Assembly: GCA_963715255.1 (NCBI GenBank)
Contig: CAVQRN010000005.1
Coordinates: 1 to 64,000 of the forward strand
Length of the DNA: 64,000 nt
Reading direction: 5' to 3'
From: JAHEEL01 sp963715255
GTDB taxonomy: Bacteria; Actinomycetota; Acidimicrobiia; Spongiisociales; UBA5794
The stretch's first letter is position 1. Each line of letters begins with the position of its first letter. The notes beneath the pieces were generated by a model. The model was given only the letters and a program-made list of their open reading frames with translations. It ran no database searches and was not told where the DNA came from. Both the position numbers and the translations under genes were made by a program. Positions 34,820 to 44,266 of the stretch are shown in pieces.

Positions 34820-35116
34820 ATGGGCCAGCCTATTGAGGAACTCGACCGGACCACGGTTGATGAGGTCGCGATCTTCACCCTCGATCGCAACGTGACGAGC
34901 ATGGCAACGCGGTCGTTCGACGAGGCTCCGGCCGGCCCGAATGTCGACGACTTCGCCGCGATCCTGGCAGCCAAGATCTTCGAGATTGATCCGGCGATCA
35001 ATCGGGTATACGCGGCGGCGAACGTCGTTCAGGTGACCCGCCGGCGAGGATGGGACGACGCTTCAGGAAGCGCCGTCGGGGTGGTGATCGGCGACCTCTT
35101 CCGCTTCTACGGCTGA
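34820..35116 (+). CDS. Small conserved-type protein of unknown function
   Basis: 98 residues from the ATG at 34820 (CCAGGAGCGGAG upstream). Contains FAAILAAKIFEIDPAINRVY and a C-terminal GSAVGVVIGDLFRFYG. No recognised motif. Probably a real gene because of its ribosome site and codon use. It faces the vanW-type gene downstream. Confidence 0.5.
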   Translation: MGQPIEELDRTTVDEVAIFTLDRNVTSMATRSFDEAPAGPNVDDFAAILAAKIFEIDPAINRVYAAANVVQVTRRRGWDDASGSAVGVVIGDLFRFYG

Positions 35117-35151
35117 GTCCGGCACTCGGTATTCGGACCGAGCCAGCCGCG

Positions 35152-37191
35152 TCAGGGGGCTGCTGTGGTCGTCGTCGACGGGACGGTCGTGGTTGGGGGA
35201 GCGGTGTAGACACCGACCTTGAGGGTGACCGACGCTCCGGGTCGCACGAAGGTGCCGCCTGACGGGTCCATCGACAGCACGACACCGTTCTTCGACTGGC
35301 TGTCGGTCTTCTCGTCGACTCTGATGATCGTATAGCCGGCTGTTGCCAGCTGATCCAAAGCGGCTTCGTACGACTTGCCGACGACCGAAGGAAGTTCCGC
35401 GGGACAGTTGACGGGTTCCCCGGTAACCATGCAGGCGTGCACGGCGATCTTCTCGTCCTGGATGTTGTAGCGCCAACTCCAGGTCTTCTCACGTTCCTTT
35501 GTGCCATCAGAGTGGGTGATAATCCGGGTGACGGTTTGTGTGAAGCCGTCGATGCCGCTCTGGACCCGCTTCTCTTGGCCGGGGTTGAGTGGTGTTTCCC
35601 CGTCGACAGGTTCGTCCGCGACGTAGACGGTCTCGTACTCCTCCGGATTGGTGCGCTCACCCCATTCGGCGGTGCAGGTCTTCCCTCCGTTGTTGCCGAA
35701 GAAGTACACCGTGAGTTCGGAATCCGAATACCGGGTTCTGATGATGACCGGAGCATCGCTGTTGTTCCTGAACTTCACGTCGGGGCTGGGGTACCCCATC
35801 GTCGCTTCGATCACTTCCGGGTACTTCTTGAAATAGAGGGAGTGCGGCTTGTGCTCGACGTCTTCGTAGCAGCCGTAGAACACGGCGTTGTAGAACGTGG
35901 TCGAGAACTGGGAGACGCCGCCGCCGATATTGGCCGCATGGCCTTCGCAGAGGACTTCGCCGTTGATGATGGCGCAGTCCTCGAGGTAGCCCTTCTCCAC
36001 GGTCCGCGGACCCACGACTTCGTTGATCGAGAAGGTTTGCCCCGGGAACACCACATACTCGTCGACGGTGTCGGCCATGAGGTGGATGTTGTGGACACGG
36101 TTCACCCCCGGCGTGTCGGTCGTGAACTTCGAGACGAGAGCCATCGGCCCGTATGCCGCGGCTTCCTCGTTGGTGAGCGTCGGTTCGTCTCCTTGCGAGA
36201 CCGGGAACGGCCCGGTCTTGGATCCTTCCGCGGCTCTCATCAGCTCCTCGGTGACGGCGGGCGCGTTCATCGTCGTCCCGTAGCGACCGGGGATGAAGTA
36301 GACCTCGCCGCTCGAGAGCGTCGCTTTGAATTCGGCGCTCACCGGTGCCAACTCGAACTCGCTTCGGTGCGGTTCGAGGAGATCACGGACCACGGCCTCG
36401 TCGAGCAGAACTGCAACCTCGACCGGATTCGTGCTGATCTCGGTGTAGACGGCTCGGGCGATCTCATCTGCCGTGAACGTCTGCGAGTATTCGATGTCGT
36501 CGTTGGTGAGGATCACGTTCGCGTTGATGATCCGACGAACCCGAACAGCGGCGGCGTCGACATGAGAGTCGGTCACCTCCGGCTGGTGATCGACAACGGG
36601 GAGGCGGGCTTCCCGGCCCGGGAGTACCGAGAGTGTCTCGACCACGATCTCCGTTGAGGCCGACTTCTCGAGCCGCTCTCCGGCTCGCGGGTATTCGACG
36701 ACGACCTCCATCTCAACGACGTCCACGGATCCCTCGTAGGCCGGATTGGGGATAGCGGCGTCCTGCCAGATAGTGAGCTGGTCGTCGATCGCTTCGCGGT
36801 CCATGGTGATCGGGAGGTGCACGTCGACGGGCTTCGAGAATCCGCCGAGCCAGGCCCAGAACCGGCTGATCGGGCCACCCTCGGTGCGTTGCGAAATCGC
36901 CTCTTCGACGGCGGTCACCTCATCGGCCTCGACCGAAACAGACGAAGGCTCGAGTCGGAACGGGTGCTCGTTGACGATGAATACGGCCGGTGTGGTCTGG
37001 AGTTGCCGTTCGTAGGCCTGGATAGTGAGCATCGCATCGTCGTAGCTGAGGCCGCTGACGTCAATGCCGGCGATCGAGACGTTTCGCGGCACCTCTCCCT
37101 CGGCAATGGAGCGATCGACCCAGAACACCCCGGCCGGGAGGAGGAACAGGGCGATCGGGAGGAGCGCGAAGAGAGCGAATCGTGGTTTCAC
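35152..37191 (-). CDS. VanW-family surface protein with PASTA domain
   Basis: 679 residues. N-terminal membrane anchor or signal (RFALFALLPIALFLLPAGVF), two peptidoglycan-binding_4-type repeats (ISIAGIDVSGLSYDDAMLTI-like start), then the VanW domain: INEVVGPRTVEKGYLEDCAI, IGGGVSQFSTTFYNAVFYGC and HKPHSLYFKKYPEVIEATMG. Near the C-terminus a PASTA-like domain (LPSVVGKSYEAALDQLATAG) and a Thr/Pro tail. Such proteins sit on the cell surface and interact with the wall. The neighbour at 37273-39141 is a paralog without the PASTA-like end. Confidence 0.85.
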   Translation of the reverse strand: MKPRFALFALLPIALFLLPAGVFWVDRSIAEGEVPRNVSIAGIDVSGLSYDDAMLTIQAYERQLQTTPAVFIVNEHPFRLEPSSVSVEADEVTAVEEAISQRTEGGPISRFWAWLGGFSKPVDVHLPITMDREAIDDQLTIWQDAAIPNPAYEGSVDVVEMEVVVEYPRAGERLEKSASTEIVVETLSVLPGREARLPVVDHQPEVTDSHVDAAAVRVRRIINANVILTNDDIEYSQTFTADEIARAVYTEISTNPVEVAVLLDEAVVRDLLEPHRSEFELAPVSAEFKATLSSGEVYFIPGRYGTTMNAPAVTEELMRAAEGSKTGPFPVSQGDEPTLTNEEAAAYGPMALVSKFTTDTPGVNRVHNIHLMADTVDEYVVFPGQTFSINEVVGPRTVEKGYLEDCAIINGEVLCEGHAANIGGGVSQFSTTFYNAVFYGCYEDVEHKPHSLYFKKYPEVIEATMGYPSPDVKFRNNSDAPVIIRTRYSDSELTVYFFGNNGGKTCTAEWGERTNPEEYETVYVADEPVDGETPLNPGQEKRVQSGIDGFTQTVTRIITHSDGTKEREKTWSWRYNIQDEKIAVHACMVTGEPVNCPAELPSVVGKSYEAALDQLATAGYTIIRVDEKTDSQSKNGVVLSMDPSGGTFVRPGASVTLKVGVYTAPPTTTVPSTTTTAAP

Positions 37192-37272
37192 AATGGGTTT
37201 TGGTCCGGATTCATGGGCTTCGATTGAGGGTACCGGTGCGGCCCGATAACACGCGTCGGGCGGCCCATTGCC

Positions 37273-39141
37273 TCAGCCGCCACCGACTGTTGTTGTCGTG
37301 GTGTCCCCTGGGATCGTTGTGGTGGTGTCCTCCGGGATCGTTGTGGTGGTCGTGGTCGGTACCGGACAGGACCCGATGCCCAGGTCGCACGGGTGCTTCT
37401 CGATGACGCGGGCCGATCCCCGGTAGTGGTGGGTGTACGGCTCGCGAATGATGCTGCCGTCTGGCATGGTCATGACGCGGGTCACCGTGACGCTCCAGCC
37501 CTGCGAACCCTTCGAGACGACGCGCTCGGTTCCCGGTGTCACCGCCGGGTTCTCTTTGTAGACCACCCGAGGCTCCGTGTAGTTGGACCGTTCCGATCGT
37601 TCCGCCTCACACGTGCGACCGCCGTTGTTCCCGTAGAACTGAACGGTGATCGTCGAATTGCCGTCGTAGGAGTTCCGGATGATGATCGGCGCATCTGAAT
37701 CGTTGCGGAACACGACGTCAGGGCGCGGATAACCCATCGTTGCTTCGCGACCCTCCGGGTAGCGAGAGATGTAGATGCTGTGCGGCGTGTGTTCGATGTC
37801 CTCGTAGCAGCCGAAGAAGATGGCGTTGTAGATGGTCGTGGCATATTGACTGACGCCGCCGCCAACATTCGCCGGATCGTCGCAACAGGTGACTTCGCCA
37901 CCGATGATCGCACCATCGCGCTTGTAGCCACCCGCCTCGGTTCGCTGGCCGACGGTCTCATTGACCGAGAATTCCTCGCCGGGCCAGACGACAGAGCCAT
38001 CGAGCGTGTCGGCCATGAGGTGGATGTTGTGTACCCGGTTCACACCGGGCGTGTTCGTTGTGAACTCCGAGACGAGACCAAGCGGGCCGAAGCCCTCAGC
38101 ATCGGCCGTGGTGAACGCCGGCTCCGCCCCTTCCGCGAAGACGAGTCGTCCGCTCGCGGTACCGGACGTAGCGGCTTTGAGCAGCTCGACGGCCACGCCT
38201 TCCGGATCGAGGATCGTTCCGTTCTTCGAAGGGATGATCGACACCTTCGTGGTCTCGATGTCGACGTCGAAGTCCGCGTTGATCGGAGGAAGCTCAAAGT
38301 CCTCTCGGTGTGGCTCGAGAATCTCTGCGACCCGATCGACGCTGAGGGAGATATCGATCTGTGGGGGCGAACTGTGCACGATCTCGACGATCGTGGCGTC
38401 GGCGATCTCGGACGGTTTCACGGTGAGGACGAGGTTTCGGTCCTCGTCATGCAGCAGAATCGGTCTCGATGCCATCGCCCTGAGTGTCGTCACGGCGTCA
38501 TCGACGTCGGCCTGGGTCATCACGGGAACGGAGTCCATCAAAGGGAGTTCAGTTGTCTCCCGTTGTGGCTGTTCCAGGACAGAAGTGATGATGGTGCGCG
38601 CAGCCGGCTTGTCGATCTTCTCCCCGATTCGCGGATACTCGAACTCGATGTCGCCGTCCACGATTTGAATCGCCCCTTCATACGCCGGACTCTCGATCGC
38701 ATCCTGCTCCCAGTCGTCCAGGAGGGCGTCGACAGCCTCATCATCGACGGAGATCGCCAGGTTGACGTCGACACGCTCGGTGAACCCGTTGAGCCAGGGC
38801 ACGAAGCCGCTGACCAATCCGCCGCTGCGCTGACTCAGAGCCTCGGTCACGGCACCGTCAACGTCGGCTGTGAGACCGACGGTCGTCGGGTCGAGTTCGT
38901 ACGCGGAGCCGCTTACGACAAACGTCGCCTGCTGGGTCTGAAGATTCGTCTCATAGGCTCGAACGACGACGGTGGCGTCACGCTTGGAGAGCCCGCCTAC
39001 GTCGATTCCCGCGACGCTGACGTTCCGTGGTATTTCACCCTGATTGGCCGTTCGGTCGACGAAATAGACCACGAGCGGGAGCAGGAGGAGTAGTGCCGGT
39101 ACGGCGATCGAGGCGATGATGCGAATACGGCGGGTGTTCAT
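37273..39141 (-). CDS. VanW-family surface protein, paralog
   Basis: 622 residues from the ATG at 39141; the frame opens as far as 39978 but the upstream part overlaps the RecB-like gene and has no membrane anchor. Same plan as its neighbour: membrane segment IIASIAVPALLLLLPLVVYF, repeated VSVAGIDVGGLSKRDATVVV-type segments, VanW domain with NVGGGVSQYATTIYNAIFFG, and a Thr-rich tail with tandem TTTTIPxD units. The two genes are 80 bases apart on the same strand and look like an old tandem duplication. Confidence 0.85.
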   Translation of the reverse strand: MNTRRIRIIASIAVPALLLLLPLVVYFVDRTANQGEIPRNVSVAGIDVGGLSKRDATVVVRAYETNLQTQQATFVVSGSAYELDPTTVGLTADVDGAVTEALSQRSGGLVSGFVPWLNGFTERVDVNLAISVDDEAVDALLDDWEQDAIESPAYEGAIQIVDGDIEFEYPRIGEKIDKPAARTIITSVLEQPQRETTELPLMDSVPVMTQADVDDAVTTLRAMASRPILLHDEDRNLVLTVKPSEIADATIVEIVHSSPPQIDISLSVDRVAEILEPHREDFELPPINADFDVDIETTKVSIIPSKNGTILDPEGVAVELLKAATSGTASGRLVFAEGAEPAFTTADAEGFGPLGLVSEFTTNTPGVNRVHNIHLMADTLDGSVVWPGEEFSVNETVGQRTEAGGYKRDGAIIGGEVTCCDDPANVGGGVSQYATTIYNAIFFGCYEDIEHTPHSIYISRYPEGREATMGYPRPDVVFRNDSDAPIIIRNSYDGNSTITVQFYGNNGGRTCEAERSERSNYTEPRVVYKENPAVTPGTERVVSKGSQGWSVTVTRVMTMPDGSIIREPYTHHYRGSARVIEKHPCDLGIGSCPVPTTTTTTIPEDTTTTIPGDTTTTTVGGG

Positions 39142-39246
39142 GAAGTCCTTGCGGGAGGAAGATCGGGAGCGAGTATAGGAATGCGTTCTGATAACGGTCC
39201 CCATCTCGAACAGGCTGCAACCCTTGTCCTGTAAGAGTTTCCTGCA

Positions 39247-39252
39247 TAGAAT
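39247..39252 (+). promoter_or_regulatory. Putative -10 element TAGAAT, leaderless start
   Basis: TAGAAT lies six bases before the GTG start of the RecB-like gene at 39259, so transcription would begin at or beside the start codon. Confidence 0.45.
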
Positions 39253-39258
39253 CGACCG

Positions 39259-40050
39259 GTGATCAGCTTCCCCGACCTCGCGCCCGGTGGACGCATCTCG
39301 GTGTCGGCAACGCTCTACGTGACCTACCGCTCCTGCCCCCAACAGGCGCTCGGGCGACTCCGCGGGGAATACCCGACCGACTCGATCGCATCGTTCAAGG
39401 GCTCCCTTGCACACCGCGTCTTCGCGCGCCACCTCATGGCCGGACCGATTCCTGAGCGAGATGTGCCCCGGGTCTGCCGTGAGGAGATCGGGGCTCCGGA
39501 AGGGCACCTGAACACGAAGCTCGCCCCTCTCAATCTGGACCGACCGTCGAGACTCGCACCGGTTCTCGCCGAAGTCGGCGATCTGTATGCGCGGTTCGAA
39601 CGCTTCCCGACCAGCGGCTTTCGGGCGGCCGAAGTGAGCCTCGAGGTGGACGTCGGGACTGGGGCGATTCTGCGCGGTCGGGTCGATGCGGTTTTCGACG
39701 GTCCATCCGGCGCACCGGTGATCATCGACTGGAAGACGGGCGCCTGGCTCGAAGATTCCGGGCCCCAACTCGAATTCTACGCCCTGGTGTGGGCCCTCGA
39801 GCGCGGCGAATTGCCGGTCAGGGCCGAAGCGGTATCCGTACAAACCGGGGAGCGGACCGGGATCGAACCGACAGCCGAGCGATCCAAGGTCGTCGCTCAA
39901 GACGTCGCATCGATGATCGAGATGCTCAGAACGGCCTTCCAATCGGGCGACGACATCGAACGGCGAGCGGGACCACACTGCCGATGGTGTCCGCTTCTCG
40001 ACGGATGCACGGAGGGAACGACCGCCGTCGCGATCCTCGGCGGCCCGTGA
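39259..40050 (+). CDS. PD-(D/E)XK nuclease family (RecB/Cas4-like) protein
   Basis: 263 residues. The nuclease core is visible: LAHRVFARHLM, then LRGRVDAVFDGPSGAPVIID-WKTG (Asp ... Asp-x-Lys catalytic residues). Near the C-terminus CRWCPLLDGC supplies the last three cysteines of a RecB/Cas4/AddB-type iron-sulfur cluster. Stand-alone members are of uncertain role in DNA repair; no Cas genes or helicase lie nearby. Confidence 0.88.
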   Translation: MISFPDLAPGGRISVSATLYVTYRSCPQQALGRLRGEYPTDSIASFKGSLAHRVFARHLMAGPIPERDVPRVCREEIGAPEGHLNTKLAPLNLDRPSRLAPVLAEVGDLYARFERFPTSGFRAAEVSLEVDVGTGAILRGRVDAVFDGPSGAPVIIDWKTGAWLEDSGPQLEFYALVWALERGELPVRAEAVSVQTGERTGIEPTAERSKVVAQDVASMIEMLRTAFQSGDDIERRAGPHCRWCPLLDGCTEGTTAVAILGGP

Positions 40051-40069
40051 TCTATGGTTGACTGCCTCG

Positions 40070-40910
40070 ATGCGGAAAACGATCGTTGCACTTCATGCCC
40101 ATCCCGATGACGAGTCGAGCAAGGGCGCTGCAACTATCGCCCGCTACCACGACTCCGGCATGCGGACTGTCCTCGTCACCGCGAACAGGCGGAGAGGCTG
40201 GAGAGATCCTGAACCCGGAGGCGGAGACGCCTGACGCGCTCGCCGATCTGGCCGCGGTCCGACGATCCGAGCTTCGTGAAGCCGCCGGCATCATTGGATA
40301 CGACGATGTCGTGATGCTCGGATACCGGGACTCCGGAATGCCGGGGAGCGATGCCAACCGCCATCCAGACGCATTCGTCAACGCGTCGCTCGACAAGGTC
40401 CTGGAGCGTCTCGTTGCGATCATTCGTTCCGAGCGACCACACGTCATCCTCGGATACGATGACCACGAGTGGTACCCACACCCCGACCATCTGCGTATCC
40501 ACGACTTCTCCGAGGCTGTCTTCGAAGCGGCCGCTGATCCGAATCGATTCCCGGATGCCGGCGATCCGTGGGCGGCGGATCGCCTCTACGCACCAGTGTT
40601 CTCGCTAAGGCGGCTGCGTGTGCTTGGAGAGGCGATGGCGTCGCGTGGGCTGGAATCCCCGTTCTCCCGATGGATCGAGCACATCGGGCCGGATGCCGTT
40701 GATCCTCCCCTCACGGTCATCGACGTCGGACCGTACGTCGAGCGGGCGAGGAGCGCTCTACGGGCGCATCGTACGCAGATCGACCCGGACGGCCACTGGT
40801 TCCAGATCCCGCTCGACGTGATCCTCTCCGTCTATCCGTACGAGGACTTCGAACTCCTGGCATCGAGAGATGACGCGAACCCGGCAGGCACGGATCTGTT
40901 CGGCCCGTAG
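40070..40910 (+). CDS. mca: Mycothiol S-conjugate amidase-like PIG-L hydrolase (frameshifted)
   Basis: About 279 residues in two frames joined near 40185. From ATG 40070 the protein begins RKTIVALHAHPDDESSKGAA with the zinc-binding AHPDDE; after the break it continues TGGEAGEILNPEAE, VVMLGYRDSGMPG, and YPHPDHLRIHDFSE with the next zinc His. This pattern and length match Mca, which cleaves mycothiol conjugates to a mercapturate and GlcN-Ins, more closely than MshB. It supports an actinobacterial host that makes mycothiol. Confidence 0.82.
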
Positions 40911-40956
40911 TCAGACGAATCGCTCACGCCCCAAACTCGGCCCTTGGCCCCGCCCC

Positions 40957-40984
40957 CTGTCTGCTGTTGGCTGTCTGCTGTTGA
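40957..40984 (+). repeat. Two 14-base direct repeats
   Basis: CTGTCTGCTGTTGG followed at once by CTGTCTGCTGTTGA in the spacer between the amidase and the first GTPase. Low-complexity, with no evident role. Confidence 0.7.
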
Positions 40985-41050
40985 CCGTCTCCTGCCCTTC
41001 GCCTTCCGAGTCAACCCACTCATCCCCCCGTTGTGTTTCAATACGGACCT

Positions 41051-42367
41051 ATGGATCGTCAGCCGGCCACAAGCCTCCATGCTCTCCTCTCTGCGCTCGA
41101 CCCGAGCCTGGCAGGGCCGGCGCTGCACCCCCTCGAGCGTCTCGTTACCCGATCTTGGTCCGGCGATGGGCTGATCACCGCGATTGTCGGCACGTCAGGT
41201 GTCGGGAAGTCAGAGATCGTGAATGCGCTCGCCGGTGCCAGGGTGGTCGCGGTCGGACCGTTGCGTCCGACCACCACCGAGATAGCAGTCTGGGGCGATG
41301 TCGATAGTGGGTACCTGACCGGCGCAAGGATCTCCGATCCGCAACCACCCAACGATTTGGCGCTCGTCGACACACCGCCCGCGGAGCACTTCCCGGAGAC
41401 GGTCACCGCCGTACTCGACCTCGTCGACGTCGTGGCGATCGTGGTGTCTCCCGAACGATACGCCGATGCGACCACCGTGGCGCTGCTGGCCGCCGTCCGG
41501 GAGCGTGGGATCCCGATGTGTGTTGTCCTCTCTGTCGGCGCGCGGGACCCGTCCAGCTTCGAGGAACTCGCCGAGGATGCGAGGGTGAAGTTGGGAACAC
41601 CCATCAACGTCCTGGTGGGCGAGGACATCGACCCCCTGCGACTCCTCCTCGACGAGATGGTCCACGATCGCGACGGCCTCATCGAGCAACGGGATCGGGC
41701 GGCGGCGGGGTTCTGCGCGATTCAGACGTGTGAGGTCGCGGGAGTTCTCGAGGAGCGTACCGTCGAGTCCCGGATCGTTGTCGGAAAGGCCGACGAGGCA
41801 TTCGCTCGGGCGCGGGTCGATCGTCGGCAACTCGAGGCGACGGCAGATGCAGCGTGGGAAGTCGCCGCACCCGCGATTGCCGACATGACCGCTGATGCGA
41901 CGGATCGCGCGATCGGTGAACTCGCCGACGACGTCGCCGCAGATGAGTTCTTCTCGTGTGCCGTCGCTCACGCGGCCGCGTCGCTCCCGTCGATCGATCG
42001 GGAACCGATTGATGATTGGTATCGAGAAACCATGGCTCTCTCCCTGGCGGCGATCAAGCGGCGACGACTCCACCCGCTGCGTTCGAGAGCCGTTCGCGAG
42101 GAGATATGGCGGCTTTCGGTCGACTTCGACCGCCGACCGCCCAAGCGAGTGCTCAGGGCGCTCGGCGGTCGCCTGCCCGATCTCAGATTCGATCGGAGCA
42201 CCGCGTTGACCGGCGCCATGCGCGATGCCGGAGCGGTCAGGATCGCCGCCTTCAAGACCGATCTTGACCCGTCAAGCCGGGTCTCCGCTGAGGACTTGAG
42301 AGCTGCTGCAGACGCTCTCGCCACCACCGGATCGCCGCGTTGGGAGGCAGGCGACGATGTATCGTGA
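41051..42367 (+). CDS. Dynamin-like/Era-type GTPase 1
   Basis: 438 residues from the ATG at 41051. P-loop AIVGTSGVGKSEIVNALAG, switch-region Thr in RPTTTEIAVWGD, DxPP in ALVDTPPAEHFPE (G3-like) and a weakly recognisable G4. The remaining 220 residues are helical, like bacterial dynamin-related or 50S-binding GTPases. Its stop overlaps the start of the second GTPase by 11 bases, so the two are coupled and may act as a pair, as paired dynamins do at membranes. Confidence 0.8.
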   Translation: MDRQPATSLHALLSALDPSLAGPALHPLERLVTRSWSGDGLITAIVGTSGVGKSEIVNALAGARVVAVGPLRPTTTEIAVWGDVDSGYLTGARISDPQPPNDLALVDTPPAEHFPETVTAVLDLVDVVAIVVSPERYADATTVALLAAVRERGIPMCVVLSVGARDPSSFEELAEDARVKLGTPINVLVGEDIDPLRLLLDEMVHDRDGLIEQRDRAAAGFCAIQTCEVAGVLEERTVESRIVVGKADEAFARARVDRRQLEATADAAWEVAAPAIADMTADATDRAIGELADDVAADEFFSCAVAHAAASLPSIDREPIDDWYRETMALSLAAIKRRRLHPLRSRAVREEIWRLSVDFDRRPPKRVLRALGGRLPDLRFDRSTALTGAMRDAGAVRIAAFKTDLDPSSRVSAEDLRAAADALATTGSPRWEAGDDVS

Positions 42368-43367
42368 CTTCACTCCTGCGCTTGATCTGCTCGATCTCGC
42401 GATCGCTTCCTCCGAGGGGCTGGCCTCGGAGGCAGATCGAGAGGCAGCGGCAGGTCTCGCTGCCGTGACCCGCCGTCGACGGGATCATCTCAGCGGCGCT
42501 ATTGTCGTCGCGATCGCGGGAGGGACCGGATCGGGGAAATCAAGTCTGCTCAACGCCATCGCCGGTCGAGAGGTCGCTTCAACGAGTGCTCTCCGGCCGC
42601 ACACCGACGAGCCTCTTGCGTGGATCCCGGCAGACGATGCCGCGATCTCCGCGATGGTGGCGACCCTCGGTGTCGACACGGTCGTCGAGCACGACGATGA
42701 ACTGGATCTCGCCGTTATCGATCTCCCCGATCTCGACAGCGTCGATGCCAACCATCGATCGCTCGTGGAGGCGACCCTTCCGCTTGTTGACGCGGTGATC
42801 TGGGTATTCGATCCGGTCAAGTACCACGACCCCTCGATCGATGACGAGTTCCTCGCCACTGTCACCGAGTATGAACCGGTGTTCATCTTCGCGCTCAACA
42901 AGGTCGATCGTCTCGACGAGGCGGAAGCAGAAGCGGTCGAAGCCCACTTGGGCGGCATCCTCAGGATGGACGGTTTCTGCGATCCCGAAGTGCTCGCCGT
43001 TGCTGCTGCGCCGCCCGACGGGAGCCCGGTCGGCATCGACAGACTGATGACCTCGCTCGAACGCACGCTGGTGACGAAGCGCGCCGATCGGGTGAAGCTG
43101 GTCGCCGACATTCTTCGAGCGGGTCGGCGCCTTGCCACCGACGCAAACGTATGGACCGGGACACCCGACGACGCTCACGACCAGATTCGTGACACCGCCG
43201 GTGAGCCCGGGCAGCTCTCCACCGTGCTCGATCGGCTCGGGATCGATGGACCGCTCAGGGCCGAAATCGTGTCTTCGAACGGCGAGATCGATCCGATCGA
43301 TCTAGGGCTTCATCGGCGCGCCGAACTCGCGGCAACCGTGGCCGCGGCTGGGAGTCGCTTGCGCTGA
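42357..43367 (+). CDS. Dynamin-like/Era-type GTPase 2
   Basis: 336 residues. P-loop IAGGTGSGKSSLLNAIAG near residues 52-69, Thr switch in LRPHTDEPLAW, G3 DLPDLDSVDANH (Asp-x-Pro-Asp, a variant of DxxG) and G4 FALNKVDRLDEAE. The C-terminal helical tail is shorter than in GTPase 1. Starts inside the end of the first gene; the pair precedes an MscS channel gene, so a role in membrane or division stress is plausible but not shown. Confidence 0.8.
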   Translation: MYRDFTPALDLLDLAIASSEGLASEADREAAAGLAAVTRRRRDHLSGAIVVAIAGGTGSGKSSLLNAIAGREVASTSALRPHTDEPLAWIPADDAAISAMVATLGVDTVVEHDDELDLAVIDLPDLDSVDANHRSLVEATLPLVDAVIWVFDPVKYHDPSIDDEFLATVTEYEPVFIFALNKVDRLDEAEAEAVEAHLGGILRMDGFCDPEVLAVAAAPPDGSPVGIDRLMTSLERTLVTKRADRVKLVADILRAGRRLATDANVWTGTPDDAHDQIRDTAGEPGQLSTVLDRLGIDGPLRAEIVSSNGEIDPIDLGLHRRAELAATVAAAGSRLR

Positions 43368-43397
43368 AATCTCAGACGATGACCCCGGAGCCGCATC

Positions 43398-44243
43398 GTG
43401 ATGCTCGGGACAGCGCCGTGGACCGAGATCTGGCAGACCGTGCTGATCCTCGTTGTGTCGATCACCGTGTGGCTCGTGGTGCGGGTGCTCATACATCGAG
43501 GGAGCAGGCGGACGCAGCGCAACCTCGAGGCGACCGGCGGTCTCGCGGACCGAGCGAAGGCCCAGCGTCTCGAGACGATCGCCCGCACCGTCTCAACGGT
43601 CGTGTTTCTCGCGATCATGGTCACCGGCATCGTCATGTGTTTGGCCATATGGGGGATACCGATTGCTCCAATCGTTGCCTCTCTGTCCGTCGTCGGCATC
43701 GCGATCGGCTTCGGAGCCCAGGACTTCGTTCGGGATGTCATCTCCGGTCTGTTTGTCCTCCTCGAAGACCAGTACGCCGTGGGCGACGTGGTCGATCTTG
43801 CAGGGGTCTCCGGGACGGTGGTGGAGATTCGTCTGCGGACGACCGTGCTGCGGGGACTCGATGGAAGCGTCTATCACGTACCGAACGGAGAGGTTCGCGT
43901 CGCAACGAACCTCACCCACGAGTACAGCAGTGTTGTGATCGACATTTCCGTCGCGTACGAAGGGCCGGTGGATCGGGCGATCGACGTCATCACCGATGAG
44001 GCCGGCGCGTTCGCTTCCGACGCCGATTGGGGTCCCCGCCTTGTGGATCAGCCGGAGGTTCTCGGGGTCGACAAGCTCGCGGAATCGGGCGTCATCGTGC
44101 GGGTGCTCATGACCACGGATCCGGACGAACGGTGGAGGGTCAAGCGCGAATTCCTCCGAAGGATCAAGAACCGCCTTGACGACGAAGGCATCGAGATTCC
44201 GTATCCGCACTTGACGATCGCGGACCGACCGGACGAGACCTGA
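43398..44243 (+). CDS. MscS-family mechanosensitive channel
   Basis: 281 residues. Three transmembrane segments (QTVLILVVSITVWLVVRVLI, VVFLAIMVTGIVMCLAIWGI, VASLSVVGIAIGFGAQDFVR), the last being the Gly/Ala-rich pore helix, then the cytoplasmic beta domain (QYAVGDVVDLAGVSGTVVEI, VYHVPNGEV). Opens to release solutes on hypo-osmotic shock. Start at ATG 43398, 30 bases after the second GTPase. Confidence 0.92.
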   Translation: MMLGTAPWTEIWQTVLILVVSITVWLVVRVLIHRGSRRTQRNLEATGGLADRAKAQRLETIARTVSTVVFLAIMVTGIVMCLAIWGIPIAPIVASLSVVGIAIGFGAQDFVRDVISGLFVLLEDQYAVGDVVDLAGVSGTVVEIRLRTTVLRGLDGSVYHVPNGEVRVATNLTHEYSSVVIDISVAYEGPVDRAIDVITDEAGAFASDADWGPRLVDQPEVLGVDKLAESGVIVRVLMTTDPDERWRVKREFLRRIKNRLDDEGIEIPYPHLTIADRPDET

Positions 44244-44266
44244 CCCTGCTTCCCCCGCGATGCGCC

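Noticed and set aside
39142..39978. N-terminal extension of the second VanW protein to 39978
   Set aside because: The extension overlaps the RecB-like nuclease on the other strand and puts the membrane anchor in the middle of the protein; ATG at 39141 is a natural start.
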